From contig NZ_CP117522.1 in assembly GCF_031679605.1 (NCBI RefSeq), positions 2,108,001 to 2,172,000 of the forward strand: DNA of 64,000 bases, written 5' to 3'. The notes beneath the pieces were generated by a model that was given only the letters and a program-made list of their open reading frames with translations, ran no database searches and had not been told where the DNA came from. The stretch comes from Streptomyces luomodiensis. Its GTDB lineage: Bacteria; Actinomycetota; Actinomycetes; Streptomycetales; Streptomycetaceae. Position numbers and translations under genes: made by a program. Below are positions 17,535 to 27,062 of the stretch, piece after piece. Positions within the stretch are counted from its first letter, which is position 1. Every line of letters begins with the position of its first letter.

Positions 17535-18563
17535 GTGAGCATCTACCTCACCGGCAAGGCCGTCCTCGACATCCAGGCTGGCGCTCCCAACAACGGACGC
17601 GGCACCGCCGACCAGGGCAACGTCACCCCCGTCAAGCAGCACCGCACCGGTGGCAAGACCTACCCCTACGGCTCCGCCCAGTGGTGGCGCCGCATGCTCA
17701 GGGACAGCCTCCCCGAAACCGAGACCCCCTCGCCGGTCCTCGTCAACGGCAAGGACGCCAAGCAGCAGGCCTACACCTCCGGCCGCCCCGACCGGTACAC
17801 CGACGACGACCTCTTCGGCTACATGGCCGCCACCAAGACCGGCACCCACATGCGGGATACCGTCCTGTCCACGGGCACCTTCGTCTCGATCGCGCCCGAA
17901 CGGCCCACCCGCGACTTCGGCACCATGAACCGCGGTCTGCCCACCGGCGCCAACCCCATCCTCCACGAGCACGAGTTCTACACCGCCGCCCTGCAAGGGG
18001 ATCTCCGCCTCGATCTCGCCCGCGTCGGGTTCTTCGAGCAGGACGGCGGCGTCCGCAAGGCCGCCCTGTCGGACGAGGCCGTGCAGGAAGCTCTCCAGGC
18101 GGGATGCACCGAGACCACCCGCCGGGGAACCTCCGGCCTCCTGCTGCCCCTCCCAGAACGCCGCCGCCGTGTCGCCGTTCTCCTGCGCACCATCGCCGCC
18201 ATGCACGGCGGCGCGAGCCAGGCCGCGCACTACGGAGACCGCACGCCGGCCTTGATCCTCCTCGCCCCGATCCAGGGCGGCAACCAGCCCTTCACCCGGA
18301 TCCTGGCACCTGTCGAGGGTGAGATCCGGTTCTTCACCGACACGCTCCGCGAAGAGATCGACGCCTGGTCCGACCTCATCGACGGCACGGTCTACCTGGG
18401 GTGGGCTCCGGGCTTCCTCGGTGATCAGCGCGAGACCGCTCGCGCCGACCTGGACGACCTCATCAAGAGTGACCGCCTGGTCATCGACCACCCCCGCGTG
18501 GTCCTCGAGAACCTCGCCACCGCGATCGAGACCGGACAGCACGACGCCTGGTACCAGGACTGA
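17535..18563 (+). CDS. cas7: Cas7 backbone protein (Cst2/DevR family)
   Basis: 342 residues. The opening MSIYLTGKAVLDIQAGAPNN and the motif TYPYGSAQWWRRMLRDSL are typical of the DevR/Cst2 Cas7 group, which polymerises along the crRNA. The central FGTMNRG and later FTRILAP segments belong to the same fold. GTG start, two bases after the cas8 stop. A 98-base gap follows before cas5. Confidence 0.85.
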   Translation: MSIYLTGKAVLDIQAGAPNNGRGTADQGNVTPVKQHRTGGKTYPYGSAQWWRRMLRDSLPETETPSPVLVNGKDAKQQAYTSGRPDRYTDDDLFGYMAATKTGTHMRDTVLSTGTFVSIAPERPTRDFGTMNRGLPTGANPILHEHEFYTAALQGDLRLDLARVGFFEQDGGVRKAALSDEAVQEALQAGCTETTRRGTSGLLLPLPERRRRVAVLLRTIAAMHGGASQAAHYGDRTPALILLAPIQGGNQPFTRILAPVEGEIRFFTDTLREEIDAWSDLIDGTVYLGWAPGFLGDQRETARADLDDLIKSDRLVIDHPRVVLENLATAIETGQHDAWYQD

Positions 18564-18661
18564 GCCAGGCAACCACTCATGCGCCCGCAAGGGATCAGCA
18601 CGGGAACGGCATTCCCCGAAGCCTGTTCCACCAGCCGCATCCCGGCCGTCAGGAGATACCG

Positions 18662-19348
18662 GTGACCCGTATCGAGGCCCTTGAAGTTACCGTCAACGCC
18701 CCCATCGTCAGCTTCCGCAACCCTCTCTACCAAGGCATCCAAGTCGGCCTGCCCTGTCCGCCGCCCAGCACCGTGGGCGGCATGCTCGCCGCCACAGCGG
18801 GCGCCTGGGACCAGGTCCCTGAGAACACCCGCTTCGCCATGACCTTCACCGCCCAAGGCTCCGGCGCCGACCTGGAGACCTACCACCCCGCCGCCGCAAA
18901 GGCCGCCTACCGCAACGCCACCATCAAGGACCGCGAGTTCCTCACCAACGTCACCCTCACCGTGTGGCTGACCACCGACCTGGAGATGTGGGAATCCGCC
19001 ATCCGCACACCCGTCTGGCCCCTGCGCCTGGGCCGGTCTCAGGACCTGGCCACCGCCCGCACCCGCCGCGTCCCTCTCACCCACGGCGGCACCGGCACTC
19101 AAGGCCACGCGCTCATCCCGCACACCACCGCCCCCGACCCACGCACCCTCCACAACGGCGATCAGCTGCAACTGCCCACCGCCACCACCCTCGACCGCTC
19201 CCGCACCACCTGGGACACCTACCGCTACGCCCGCACCGGCACCGACGCCACCCTCACCGCCGACTACACCACCGACGCCGGCCAGGCCCTCATCCTGCTC
19301 CCTCCAGTGCACCCCACGCACGCGGCCGCGAAGGACACGCATGTATGA
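18662..19348 (+). CDS. cas5: Cas5, crRNA 5'-handle-binding subunit
   Basis: 228 residues, RAMP-type. The N-terminal strand IEALEVTVNAPIVSFRNP and the motif LPCPPPSTVGGMLAATAG are the usual Cas5 signature. The C-terminal part is Thr/Pro-rich. The GTG start has AGGAG upstream, and the stop overlaps the cas3 start by eight bases. Confidence 0.85.
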   Translation: MTRIEALEVTVNAPIVSFRNPLYQGIQVGLPCPPPSTVGGMLAATAGAWDQVPENTRFAMTFTAQGSGADLETYHPAAAKAAYRNATIKDREFLTNVTLTVWLTTDLEMWESAIRTPVWPLRLGRSQDLATARTRRVPLTHGGTGTQGHALIPHTTAPDPRTLHNGDQLQLPTATTLDRSRTTWDTYRYARTGTDATLTADYTTDAGQALILLPPVHPTHAAAKDTHV

Positions 19349-21725
19349 CGGCCGGCCCCTGCGTGCGAAGAGCGCCCGCTACGGCGAAACCGAGGGCGAA
19401 CTGCTCACGGCTCATTCCCTGACCACACTCCGGCGGGCGGACACCATTACGGCACGCATCGGGTGCATCCCCGGCCTGCCCCCGCGGTTCCCCCTCTGGT
19501 TACGGGCCGCCAGCTTCCTCCATGACACTGGCAAGGCCGCAGAAGGTCTCCAACGCCAGATCGGCAACACCAACGATCCCCCAAAAATATGGGGCGAACG
19601 GCACGAAGTTCTTTCCCTCGGTTTCCTTCCCACAGTCCTCGCCGCACTCCCGGAGGAAGAGATTCTGTGGATCGCCACCGGAGTCGTTACCCACCACCTG
19701 CCTCTCACCGGCGAAAGGGGCCGCCGCCACGCACTGCTGCCGATCTACAACCGCGCCACTGCGGAGGACTTCGCCAAGAAGTTCGGTCCCATCGACGCGG
19801 ACACGGTTCAAGACCTCACCGACTGGCTGCACACCACCGCTGTTAATACCGGTCTCATCCCCGCCGGGCCATGCCCCACCCTCACCCCCGAAACACTCGT
19901 GAAGGACGCACACACACTCTTCGGTGAACTCCTCGACCAGTGGGAATGGCCACTCCTGGAGCCTGACGCCGAAATCCACGGCATCACCGCTGTCCTCCTG
20001 CAAGGCGGAGTCACCATGGCCGACCGCATGGCCTCCGCCCACACACCCGTCCACCAGAACCACCCCCTCACCCCCGCATACCGTGACCGCCTCGAAAACC
20101 GCCTCACCTCCCAAGGGCACCGGCTCCGCCCCCACCAGGCTCAGGCAGCGCGCATCAGTGGACACGTCTTCATCCGCGCCTGGACCGGCTCCGGCAAAAC
20201 CGAGGCCGCACTCCTATGGGCCTTGCGAAACCTCCAGGAGATGACCGCCACCGGGCAAGGCACACCCCGGATCTTCTATCTCCTGCCCTACCTCGCCGCG
20301 ATCAACGCCATGGTCCGCCGCCTCGAGAGCGACCTCCACGCCCAGGGAGAAATCGGTGTCTCCCACTCGCACGCGGCCTCCTACTACCTAAGCCGGGCAC
20401 TGGAAGACGAATGCCCCACTGACGCCCAGGCCCTGGCCGCCGCCCGCAAGTCACTGGCCCAGGAGAACGCCACCCGCCTCTTCCGCGAACTGATCCGGGT
20501 CGGCACCCCCTACCAGCCCCTGCGCGGCACCCTCGCAGGCCCCGCCCACTCCAGCGTCCTCCTCGACACCGCCAACTCCCTGTTCATCCTCGACGAACTC
20601 CACGCCTACGACCCACGACGCCTCGGCATGATCCTGGCCATGATGCGCTTCTGGGAACGCCTCGGCGGCCGATTCGCCATCGTCTCCGCCACCCTCCCCG
20701 ACGCACTCCAAGAAGCCATCCACACAGCCCTCACACACCAGGTGCACCTAATCGAGCCGCCGCAAGGAACCGTCTTCCCCCGCCGGCACCGCCTCTCCAC
20801 CCGCCCCCACACCCTCCGCTCACCCGAAGCCATCGCCGAGATGACCGGCCGACTCCAAGCAGGCGAAGCCCTTCTCGTGGTCGCCAACAACCGGCCCACC
20901 GCACGCGCCCTCTACCGCGAACTCGGCCCCATCGCCCGCCACATCCACAACGACCCGGACGCGGCCATCATGCTCCACTCCCGATACCGACGCGATCACC
21001 GCGCCGACATCGAAGACCGCATCCGCCGCCGCTACAAAAACGGCCACCAGCACCGCAAAGGCGGCATCCTCGTCGCCACACAGACCGTCGAGGTCTCCCT
21101 CGACGTCGACTTCGACAGCATCCACACCGCCTGCGCCCCCATGGACGCCCTGTGCCAACGCTTCGGCCGCGTCAACCGCAGCGGCGCCCGCCCACCGGCC
21201 GACGTCACCGTCCACACCCCCCAGTACATGCCTCGCCGCGGTGAACCCGGCTTCTTCGCCGACGGCGTCTACCCTAAACAACCCGTCGCCCTGGCCTGGA
21301 ACATCCTCCAGCGCCACCACGGTCACATCATCGACGAAGCCATGATCACCACATGGCTCAATGAGATCTACGCCAACACCGACGGCTCATGGGGCGCGAG
21401 CTGGCGCACCGAGCTCGAACACTTCAAAGAACGGTTCACCGAAGCCTTCCTGACCTGGACCGAACCCTTCCGCGACCGCTCCGACCTCAAAGACGACTTC
21501 GACGCCATGTTCGACGGCAAGGAAGCCATCCTCACAACAGACCGCGACGAATACGCCCGACGCCTGGCCACCGACAACGGCCGACGCCCAGGCCGCCTCC
21601 TCGCAGAAGACCTCCTCATCCCCATCGCAGGCAACACCCAGACCACCTGGGACGACAAGCTCAAGGTCCACATCATCAACGCTGAATACGACAAGGAAAA
21701 CGGCCTCGGCACAGTCCGCCGCTGA
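19341..21725 (+). CDS. cas3: Cas3 HD nuclease-helicase
   Basis: 794 residues. HD nuclease domain at the N-terminus (H25, FLHDTGKA with HD at 61-62, later VVTHHLPL). SF2 helicase: Walker A TGSGKTEAALLWA near 280, DELH near 418, SATL, and motif VI CQRFGRVNRSG near 605. It unwinds and degrades target DNA once Cascade has bound. All key residues are present, so the effector could be active. No cas1, cas2 or cas4 follows; the next 50 bases lead into decayed repeats. Confidence 0.95.
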   Translation: MYDGRPLRAKSARYGETEGELLTAHSLTTLRRADTITARIGCIPGLPPRFPLWLRAASFLHDTGKAAEGLQRQIGNTNDPPKIWGERHEVLSLGFLPTVLAALPEEEILWIATGVVTHHLPLTGERGRRHALLPIYNRATAEDFAKKFGPIDADTVQDLTDWLHTTAVNTGLIPAGPCPTLTPETLVKDAHTLFGELLDQWEWPLLEPDAEIHGITAVLLQGGVTMADRMASAHTPVHQNHPLTPAYRDRLENRLTSQGHRLRPHQAQAARISGHVFIRAWTGSGKTEAALLWALRNLQEMTATGQGTPRIFYLLPYLAAINAMVRRLESDLHAQGEIGVSHSHAASYYLSRALEDECPTDAQALAAARKSLAQENATRLFRELIRVGTPYQPLRGTLAGPAHSSVLLDTANSLFILDELHAYDPRRLGMILAMMRFWERLGGRFAIVSATLPDALQEAIHTALTHQVHLIEPPQGTVFPRRHRLSTRPHTLRSPEAIAEMTGRLQAGEALLVVANNRPTARALYRELGPIARHIHNDPDAAIMLHSRYRRDHRADIEDRIRRRYKNGHQHRKGGILVATQTVEVSLDVDFDSIHTACAPMDALCQRFGRVNRSGARPPADVTVHTPQYMPRRGEPGFFADGVYPKQPVALAWNILQRHHGHIIDEAMITTWLNEIYANTDGSWGASWRTELEHFKERFTEAFLTWTEPFRDRSDLKDDFDAMFDGKEAILTTDRDEYARRLATDNGRRPGRLLAEDLLIPIAGNTQTTWDDKLKVHIINAEYDKENGLGTVRR

Positions 21726-21778
21726 ACCCGCCGCTAGAATCAGCGCCCATCAGGGCACGCAGCTTGAAACCTTCATAC

Positions 21779-22697
21779 CCTTCATTACCCCATCAAGGGG
21801 TCACAACGTACGCGCTTTGCCTTGCGCGCGCTGCGCCCCATCGCCCCTGAAGAGGGCCGCCAACACACAGCGACAACCACCTTCAAGGTGGGTTCGTAAC
21901 CGCATGCCGCTGTACCAAGGCCCCTGCGGGTCACCTTGTCCTCATCACCCCTCGTAGGTTGGTGAGACGAGCTCTGTAGCCTGGCCGCCAGTCACCGCGC
22001 GCACTGCCTTGACCTGCGCAGATGCACTATCGTTGGATCGCTGCAAAATGGCCCTCTAGGCTGCGAACCATCAGGGCAATGACCTGCGGCTTTACCGTCG
22101 GGTCATCATCCACCCAAGAGGGTTCGCAACGTGTCCATGCGGACGAGGTCGAGCGCCGCACTGGTCATCATCCACCCAAGAGGGTTCGCAACTCGTGCAG
22201 GAAGACGCTCCACCCGGTGGGAGCGCCGTCCTCATCAACCCTGGAGGGTTCGCAACGCGCCCTCGTGGCCCATCAGTATCTCGTCGGCGTACTGGTCCTC
22301 ACGAGCCCTGTAGGGACTGCAACTCGAGGCGATGGGCGTCACCCGAGGGCGGATCGGCGGGTCGTCATCCACCCTAGAGGGGTCGCAACATGCGCATGCG
22401 CTCCGCGTCGATCAGGATCACCTCGGCCGTCGTCACCCCTGGAGAGGTCGCAACCCGTGGCCGTTTTCGGGGACGTGCTGGTGCCCGCAGGCTGTCATCA
22501 CCCCTGGAGGGGTCGCAACGCCCACCCGACGTACCGGGACCACGCCAGGGCCCAGGGCCGTCATCACCCCTGGAGGGGTCGCAACCCGGTGGTGCCGGAT
22601 GACGACCCCCGTCCTGTCCCTGGCCGTCATCACTCTGGGGGGTCACAACACCAGTACGGACAGACCCGCGCGAGGGCGGGCTGGGGGCCGTCATCAC
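21779..22697 (-). CRISPR. CRISPR array 2, decayed and cut by an insertion sequence
   Basis: Nine clear repeats end (plus strand) near 22130, 22192, 22256, 22323, 22389, 22454, 22519, 22585 and 22649, with 62-67-bp spacing. The best ones contain ATCACCCCTGGAGGGGTCGC. Four or five decayed copies precede them (ends near 21807, 21864, 21900, 21968, 22068). A tenth repeat starts at about 22687 and is cut after GCCGTCATCAC by copy C of the insertion sequence. No repeat remainder is visible beyond that element. Because the conserved end is at the right, the leader was probably there and has been lost. Transcription would then run leftward, toward cas3. Confidence 0.85.
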
Positions 22698-23950
22698 TGC
22701 CCTTGCCGGAAATCTCATCCGCCCTGGTGGGGACCGCTTCTTCGGGTTCCCGAAATCTTGGCCGCGGTCGCTCGGTCCGACGCTCTGGCGCAGCTGCTGT
22801 CAGCGCGTCATGATGATCGATCGTGCTGCTGCGACTGGCTTACCTGGGTGTGTCGAACGCGTTCGCGATGCTTCGCCTGCTGCCGATGACCGACCGGGAC
22901 AAGGACGCGGAGATCCTCACCCTGCGCCACCAGATCACCGTGCTGGAACGCCAACTCGGCAAGGACAAGATCCGGTTCACACCCAGCGATCGGGCGTACC
23001 TGGCAGCGCTGCTGCACCGGCTGCCCCTGCACGTCCTGCGACGGTTACGGCTGCTCGTACGCCCCGACACGGTACTGCGTTGGCACCGCGACCTCGTCGC
23101 ACGCCGCCATGCCTCCTCCTGCCAACCCAAACGCCCTGGCCGACCGCGTACCGTGCGCTCGATCCGCATCCTGGTGCTGCGGCTGGCGAAGGAGAACCCG
23201 AGCTGGGGGTACCGGCGCCTGCACGGTGAGCTGCTCGTGCTGGGGGTGGAAGTGGGCGCGTCCACTGTCTGGGAGATCTTGAAGGAGGCCGGCATCGCCC
23301 CAGCACCCGCGCGGAACTCCAGTACCTGGGCCACCTTCCTTCGCGCACAGGCTGATGCCCTGCTGGCCTGTGACTTCATGGAAACAGTCACGCTGTCGGG
23401 GATGCGGATGTACGTGCTCGTGGTGATCGAACACGGCAGTCGCCGGATCCGCGTCCTGGGCGCCACCGCGCATCCGAGCGCATCCTGGGTAGCGCAAGCG
23501 GCGAAAAACCTCGTCATGGACCTCGAAGACCTCGGCCGCCGCGCACGGTTCATGATCCGGGACCGGGACGGGAAGTTCCCCGCCCTCTTCGATGCCGTCC
23601 TCAACGACGCGGGGATCGACGTCGTGCTCAGCGGCATCCAGATGCCACGAATGAACTCGATCACGGAGCGCTGGATACAGACCTGTCGTCGCGAGCTCCT
23701 GGACAGGACATTGATCTGGAACCAGCGACACCTACTCCATACCCTGCGCGAGTTCGAGCAGTTCTACAACGGACACCGACCGCACCAAGGCATTGCCAAC
23801 GCCAGACCTCTGCACCCCCTGCCCCCACCGATCGACGATCCGGACACGTTAGCCCACCTCAACATACGTCGACACGATCGCCTCGGCGGCATCCTCCACG
23901 AGTACCGGCATGCTGCTTGACCTGCACGGATGAGGTTTCCGGCAAGGGCA
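22698..23950 (+). mobile_element. Insertion sequence, intact copy C, inserted in CRISPR array 2
   Basis: 1253 bp with 23-bp terminal inverted repeats differing at two positions or fewer (left TGCCCTTGCCGGAAA then TCTCATCC; right the complement). It sits inside a CRISPR repeat. The flanks (CATCAC on the left, GGGTCC on the right) show no target duplication and the repeat does not resume, so insertion was followed or accompanied by loss of adjacent DNA. Confidence 0.9.
22823..23920 (+). CDS. rve-domain transposase (IS3/IS481-like), intact
   Basis: 365 residues in one open frame. An N-terminal helical region (EILTLRHQITVLERQLGKDK) precedes a DDE core: Asp in ACDFMETV, Asp in RFMIRDRDGKF, Glu in SITERWIQTCRREL. 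The C-terminus is NGHRPHQGIANARPLHPLP. It is the only undamaged copy of the three and could supply transposase in trans. Family assignment within rve-type IS is by general resemblance. Confidence 0.85.
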   Translation: MLLRLAYLGVSNAFAMLRLLPMTDRDKDAEILTLRHQITVLERQLGKDKIRFTPSDRAYLAALLHRLPLHVLRRLRLLVRPDTVLRWHRDLVARRHASSCQPKRPGRPRTVRSIRILVLRLAKENPSWGYRRLHGELLVLGVEVGASTVWEILKEAGIAPAPARNSSTWATFLRAQADALLACDFMETVTLSGMRMYVLVVIEHGSRRIRVLGATAHPSASWVAQAAKNLVMDLEDLGRRARFMIRDRDGKFPALFDAVLNDAGIDVVLSGIQMPRMNSITERWIQTCRRELLDRTLIWNQRHLLHTLREFEQFYNGHRPHQGIANARPLHPLPPPIDDPDTLAHLNIRRHDRLGGILHEYRHAA

Positions 23951-23984
23951 GGGTCCAGGCGCGCCGCGTGCCACGCGTGCGCCG

Positions 23985-24230
23985 ACTCGGCGTGCAACTC
24001 CCCCGGCCGGGTGCCGGGTCGGACGGACTTCGCGTCGCCCTCATCACCGACACCCACACCTCGTCCGCATCGACCAGCCCGCCCTCGCCGGCCTCAGCCA
24101 CCACGGCCCCCGCACCCTCCTCTCCACCAGCCGCGGCACCGGCTTCCGGGGCCCGCCGTCCCGCGTCTTCGGCCCCGGTGAAATCACCCTGCTCGTGCTC
24201 CGCTCGCCGCACCCACCGACCTCGACATAG
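23985..24230 (+). pseudogene. Collapsed metallophosphoesterase remnant
   Basis: One frame reads GLRVALITDTHT, the first metal-binding block of YkuE-like metallophosphoesterases. Shortly after, another frame reads HHGPRTLLSTSRGTGF and FGPGEITLLVLR, like the end of the same family. Most of the catalytic domain is missing between them. It abuts the right end of insertion copy C. Confidence 0.4.
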
Positions 24231-24345
24231 CACTCGACGGGCCGACACGTCACGTCGCCGCGCATGGCGCTGGGCGTGCGGGGTGACCGTGTCGGGACCG
24301 GCAACTGCGAGGTGACGTCGGGGTGTCAGGTCTGCCGGTGCCCGC

Positions 24346-24735
24346 TCAGAACAGTGCCAGGCCCTCGCCGCTGGTGTCCGCGATGACTGGCCGGAACTGG
24401 GCGGGGAGTCCGTCCAAGCGGTCCGGACCGGCCGCGGCGGCCACAGCGGGAGCCGCCTCGGCCAACCAGACACCGAACCGCTCGGCGGCTTCGCGGTAGG
24501 GGACTCGCGCCAGGACACGGTGCTCGCCGGAGGGACAGAAATCGACGGCGACAGTGAGCAGGCAGGAACGGGGCGCGTTCTGACTGCCCGTCCAGGACAC
24601 GCGCAGGACACCGCAGGGCTTGCGCCCGCCGGGGGCGCGGTGGGTCGGGCGCAGCGATCGGCAGGCTATGTGGGCGGTCCATGCGGCGAGGTGCGGCAGG
24701 GGCAGGGTGGTGGTGCGCGGCAGCCGGGGCAGCGG
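24346..24735 (-). pseudogene. Probable C-terminal continuation of the endonuclease VII-like gene, in a shifted frame
   Basis: This frame has strong Streptomyces codon bias (HLAAWTAHIACRSLRPTHR, then GVLRVSWTGS and VAVDFCPSGEHRVLARV) but no start codon of its own. It picks up just where the upstream gene becomes Cys/Pro-rich nonsense. One base too many near 24728 would explain the break, either as a true mutation or a sequencing error. Confidence 0.55.
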
Positions 24736-25691
24736 TGCCAGTGGCGGAGCCAGTCGTCGGCGCCGGTGCCGAAGAGGCGTGTGTAGCGGTTCGCCACGCG
24801 GATGTCGTTGCGGTACAGGTGGTCGGGGCGTTCCTGTGTGTTGCAGGACTGGCAGACGGGGGCGCGGACGTAGCCGTGTTCGTGGCAGTGGTCGAGGACG
24901 GCGGCGGGCGCGGTGCGACAGACGGCGCACGCCCAACCGGCCACCCTGCGGGAGGTACTGGGCTTCCTGCTGAGCACCGAGTACAGCTGGCCTTCCAGCT
25001 CTCCGCCGTACGGGCGCGGTGAGGCGGTGTGGCCCTCGGGGCTCGTCGTGTGCCGACCGTCGGCGTCACGGGCCTGCCGGGGGCGGAGGGGCGGCTCGGT
25101 GGCGGCTGTGCCTGCCTGGCGGGCCCGCGCGGCGTGCACCCACTGCCTTTCGGCGTGCTCGGCCGCGTCGAGCAGCCTGACCACGGCACGCGGCAGCCAC
25201 CACGTCCGCGTCCCGTCGCGGATCCGCTCCACGAGGATCTGTCGCCAGTCGATCCCCGCCAGATGGTACGGCCGGCCGACTTCACCTCCTGCCGCCCGCC
25301 CGGGGCCGCCCGACTCCTGCAGTTCCCGCGTGACGCGCCGGCGCCAACGCAGCGGCGTCTCCTCGTCGGACCCCTGCCTGGGCGCCGCACGAAACGGACC
25401 GATACGGACCAGATCCCGCCGATCCATCCCCACCGCGTTCAGTTCCGCGGCCGCCCGGCACACCTCGGCCTCCGGAACACTCCACTGCCCCCGGTTCGCC
25501 CTCACCGTCGCCACCACGTGGCCACCGAGCAGGACGTACCCCGCCCGGGCATGGGCAGGAGAGCAGGTAAATGCCCCGGAAGTCGTCGGCACGGCGCTGT
25601 CGGCCGTCAGGGCGACCCACAGAGCGTCCGCGGCACCCAGAGTGAGCAGGCCGTCCGTACGACCGGGCATGACACGCTCTGACATACCCAC
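24666..25691 (-). CDS. Endonuclease VII-like (HNH) protein
   Basis: 341 residues as read. Near 245-280 it has a treble-clef/HNH pattern of recombination endonuclease VII: CAVCRTAPAAVLDHCHEHGY followed by CQSCNTQERPDHL. The N-terminal 200 residues are Arg-rich and have no domain I recognise. Such genes occur in phages and mobile DNA and cut branched or invading DNA. The last 20 or so residues look out of frame (see the adjoining entry), so the natural protein was probably about 450 residues. Confidence 0.65.
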   Translation of the reverse strand: MGMSERVMPGRTDGLLTLGAADALWVALTADSAVPTTSGAFTCSPAHARAGYVLLGGHVVATVRANRGQWSVPEAEVCRAAAELNAVGMDRRDLVRIGPFRAAPRQGSDEETPLRWRRRVTRELQESGGPGRAAGGEVGRPYHLAGIDWRQILVERIRDGTRTWWLPRAVVRLLDAAEHAERQWVHAARARQAGTAATEPPLRPRQARDADGRHTTSPEGHTASPRPYGGELEGQLYSVLSRKPSTSRRVAGWACAVCRTAPAAVLDHCHEHGYVRAPVCQSCNTQERPDHLYRNDIRVANRYTRLFGTGADDWLRHWHRCPGCRAPPPCPCRTSPHGPPT

Positions 25692-26121
25692 AGGCTAACT
25701 TCGCGATGTCATGAAGCCGGCTGTCCCACGGGCGGTCAGGTAAGCGAAAGGTGCGCTGCGCCGCTGCGCCACGCGCCCCCTCGCAGTCCCTCCCCCTCCC
25801 CCTCCCAGGAACCGCCCGTGTCGTCCAACCTGTCGACGACCGTTCCACGCGTCCCGGCCCGCTGATCAGAGGCTTGAGCACCGATTCACCCGGGCTGGAT
25901 GAGCGGGAGCGGAGAACTCGCGCGCATGGACGGTGCCACCTGCTCAACCGTCCTCGCTCGGGCCGCCACCGCCTTCGCCGCGTTCCTCACTCTCGCCGCC
26001 GCGCTGGCGGGCGCCCCGCCGCCCACTCCATCCGCACCAGTCCACCGGCCACACGCCGGCAGTCCCAAGCCCCGCGACGGTGCGGCATGTCCGGGATGAC
26101 GCCGCACTGGCCGGCGGGCCG
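25692..26121. other. No supported gene
   Basis: Convergent or divergent spacer between the endonuclease gene and the lipoprotein gene. A 66-codon plus-strand frame at 25899 has a hydrophobic stretch followed by Pro-rich sequence but no ribosome site, and I do not accept it. Confidence 0.4.
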
Positions 26122-26805
26122 TCAGATGTCGTACGGCTTCTTGGTGCTCCAGTTCAGCACGTCGGCCTCGTTCCAGCTGAACTGCTGCTTCTCACCCTTC
26201 ATGACGACGGAGTAGAAGGGGTTCTCGTGGCCGTCCGCGCCGCGCAGCGCGATGGCGAGCCCGTCCGCCGTCTGGTTCTCCGAGCCGTAGTCGAACAGGT
26301 TCACCGCGCTGTACACGTTGCCGCCGGGCTGGAGCGTGATGCGCTGGTCGCCGCCCGGGTTGTCCTTCGTCGAGTGCGGCAGTGCGGTGTTGTCGTCGCC
26401 GAGCTTCACGGCGGGGTAGGAGGTGACCCAGCACGGCGCGGTGCCCTCGTTCGAGGCGGTGATCAGCAGGTGGTCGCCCTGCTGCCCGGCGAACCGGTGC
26501 ACCGCGGTGACCAGCAGCTCATCGCCGCGGCACTCCTGGGCGTCGGCCGCTGTGTCCTTGCTCGCGACCTGGTCCGACCCGCCCGGGGCGGTCGTGTCCG
26601 CCTTGGTGTCACCGCCGCTGTCGGCCTGCTCCGCGCCGCCCTTGCCGTCCCCGTTGGACGCGGACCGGCTCTGCGTGGTGCCGGTGGTGTTGTCGCCGCC
26701 TGCCGCCTTGGAGTCGCCGTCGGCGCCGCCGCAGGCGGTCAGGCCCAGCGCCAGCGCGGCGGTGACGGCGGCCAGGGCGGTGGTACGGATCCGGGACGTA
26801 CGCAT
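26122..26805 (-). CDS. Secreted lipoprotein, DUF4232-like
   Basis: 227 residues. Lipoprotein signal: Arg-containing N-terminus, hydrophobic core, lipobox GLTACGG. A Ser/Gly/Asp/Thr-rich linker of about 80 residues leads to a C-terminal beta-rich domain (ELLVTAVHRFAGQQGDHLLI, GTAPCWVTSYPAVKLG) like DUF4232, a cell-surface domain of unknown role. Start chosen at 26805, just before the signal peptide and after GGGAGAG. Confidence 0.8.
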   Translation of the reverse strand: MRTSRIRTTALAAVTAALALGLTACGGADGDSKAAGGDNTTGTTQSRSASNGDGKGGAEQADSGGDTKADTTAPGGSDQVASKDTAADAQECRGDELLVTAVHRFAGQQGDHLLITASNEGTAPCWVTSYPAVKLGDDNTALPHSTKDNPGGDQRITLQPGGNVYSAVNLFDYGSENQTADGLAIALRGADGHENPFYSVVMKGEKQQFSWNEADVLNWSTKKPYDI

Positions 26806-27062
26806 GATCGGACTCTCCCTTGAGCTTCGTGCGGGAGTTCTCTTGGGCGGTTCCCGCGGTGTGGACACCACTTTTCCCGGGGCCACTGACGTTCTGGAAA
26901 CGTTTCACTCACGTCCCGCGAACGAACCGCTGGCGAACGGGTGAGGCCGAGCCGCGGGCGTCCTGGAGTTCCGCACCGCGCATCGGGCGCACGCACGCCG
27001 CCCGGACAGTAGCGCCTGTGCCGGCGACTTCGCCGACCGACCTCCGCTACACCGCACGCGCC

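Noticed and set aside
21726..21778. Possible cas4, cas1 or cas2 start after cas3
   Set aside because: Only about 50 bases separate cas3 from decayed repeats, and no adaptation-gene motif is seen anywhere in the window.
22022..22813. Long plus-strand open frame across CRISPR array 2
   Set aside because: It is made of repeats and spacers read through (periodic RSSSPLEGSQ-like peptides) and runs into the insertion sequence.
22692..23956. Target-site duplication around insertion copy C
   Set aside because: Flanking bases do not match at any short length, so none can be claimed.
23859..24611. 250-codon minus-strand frame after insertion copy C
   Set aside because: Ser/Pro/Arg-rich frame overlapping the real coding sequences of its neighbours in the wrong phase.
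25899..26099. 66-codon frame with a hydrophobic segment, possible secreted peptide
   Set aside because: No ribosome site, no cleavage site of convincing quality, Pro-rich tail typical of random GC-rich sequence.
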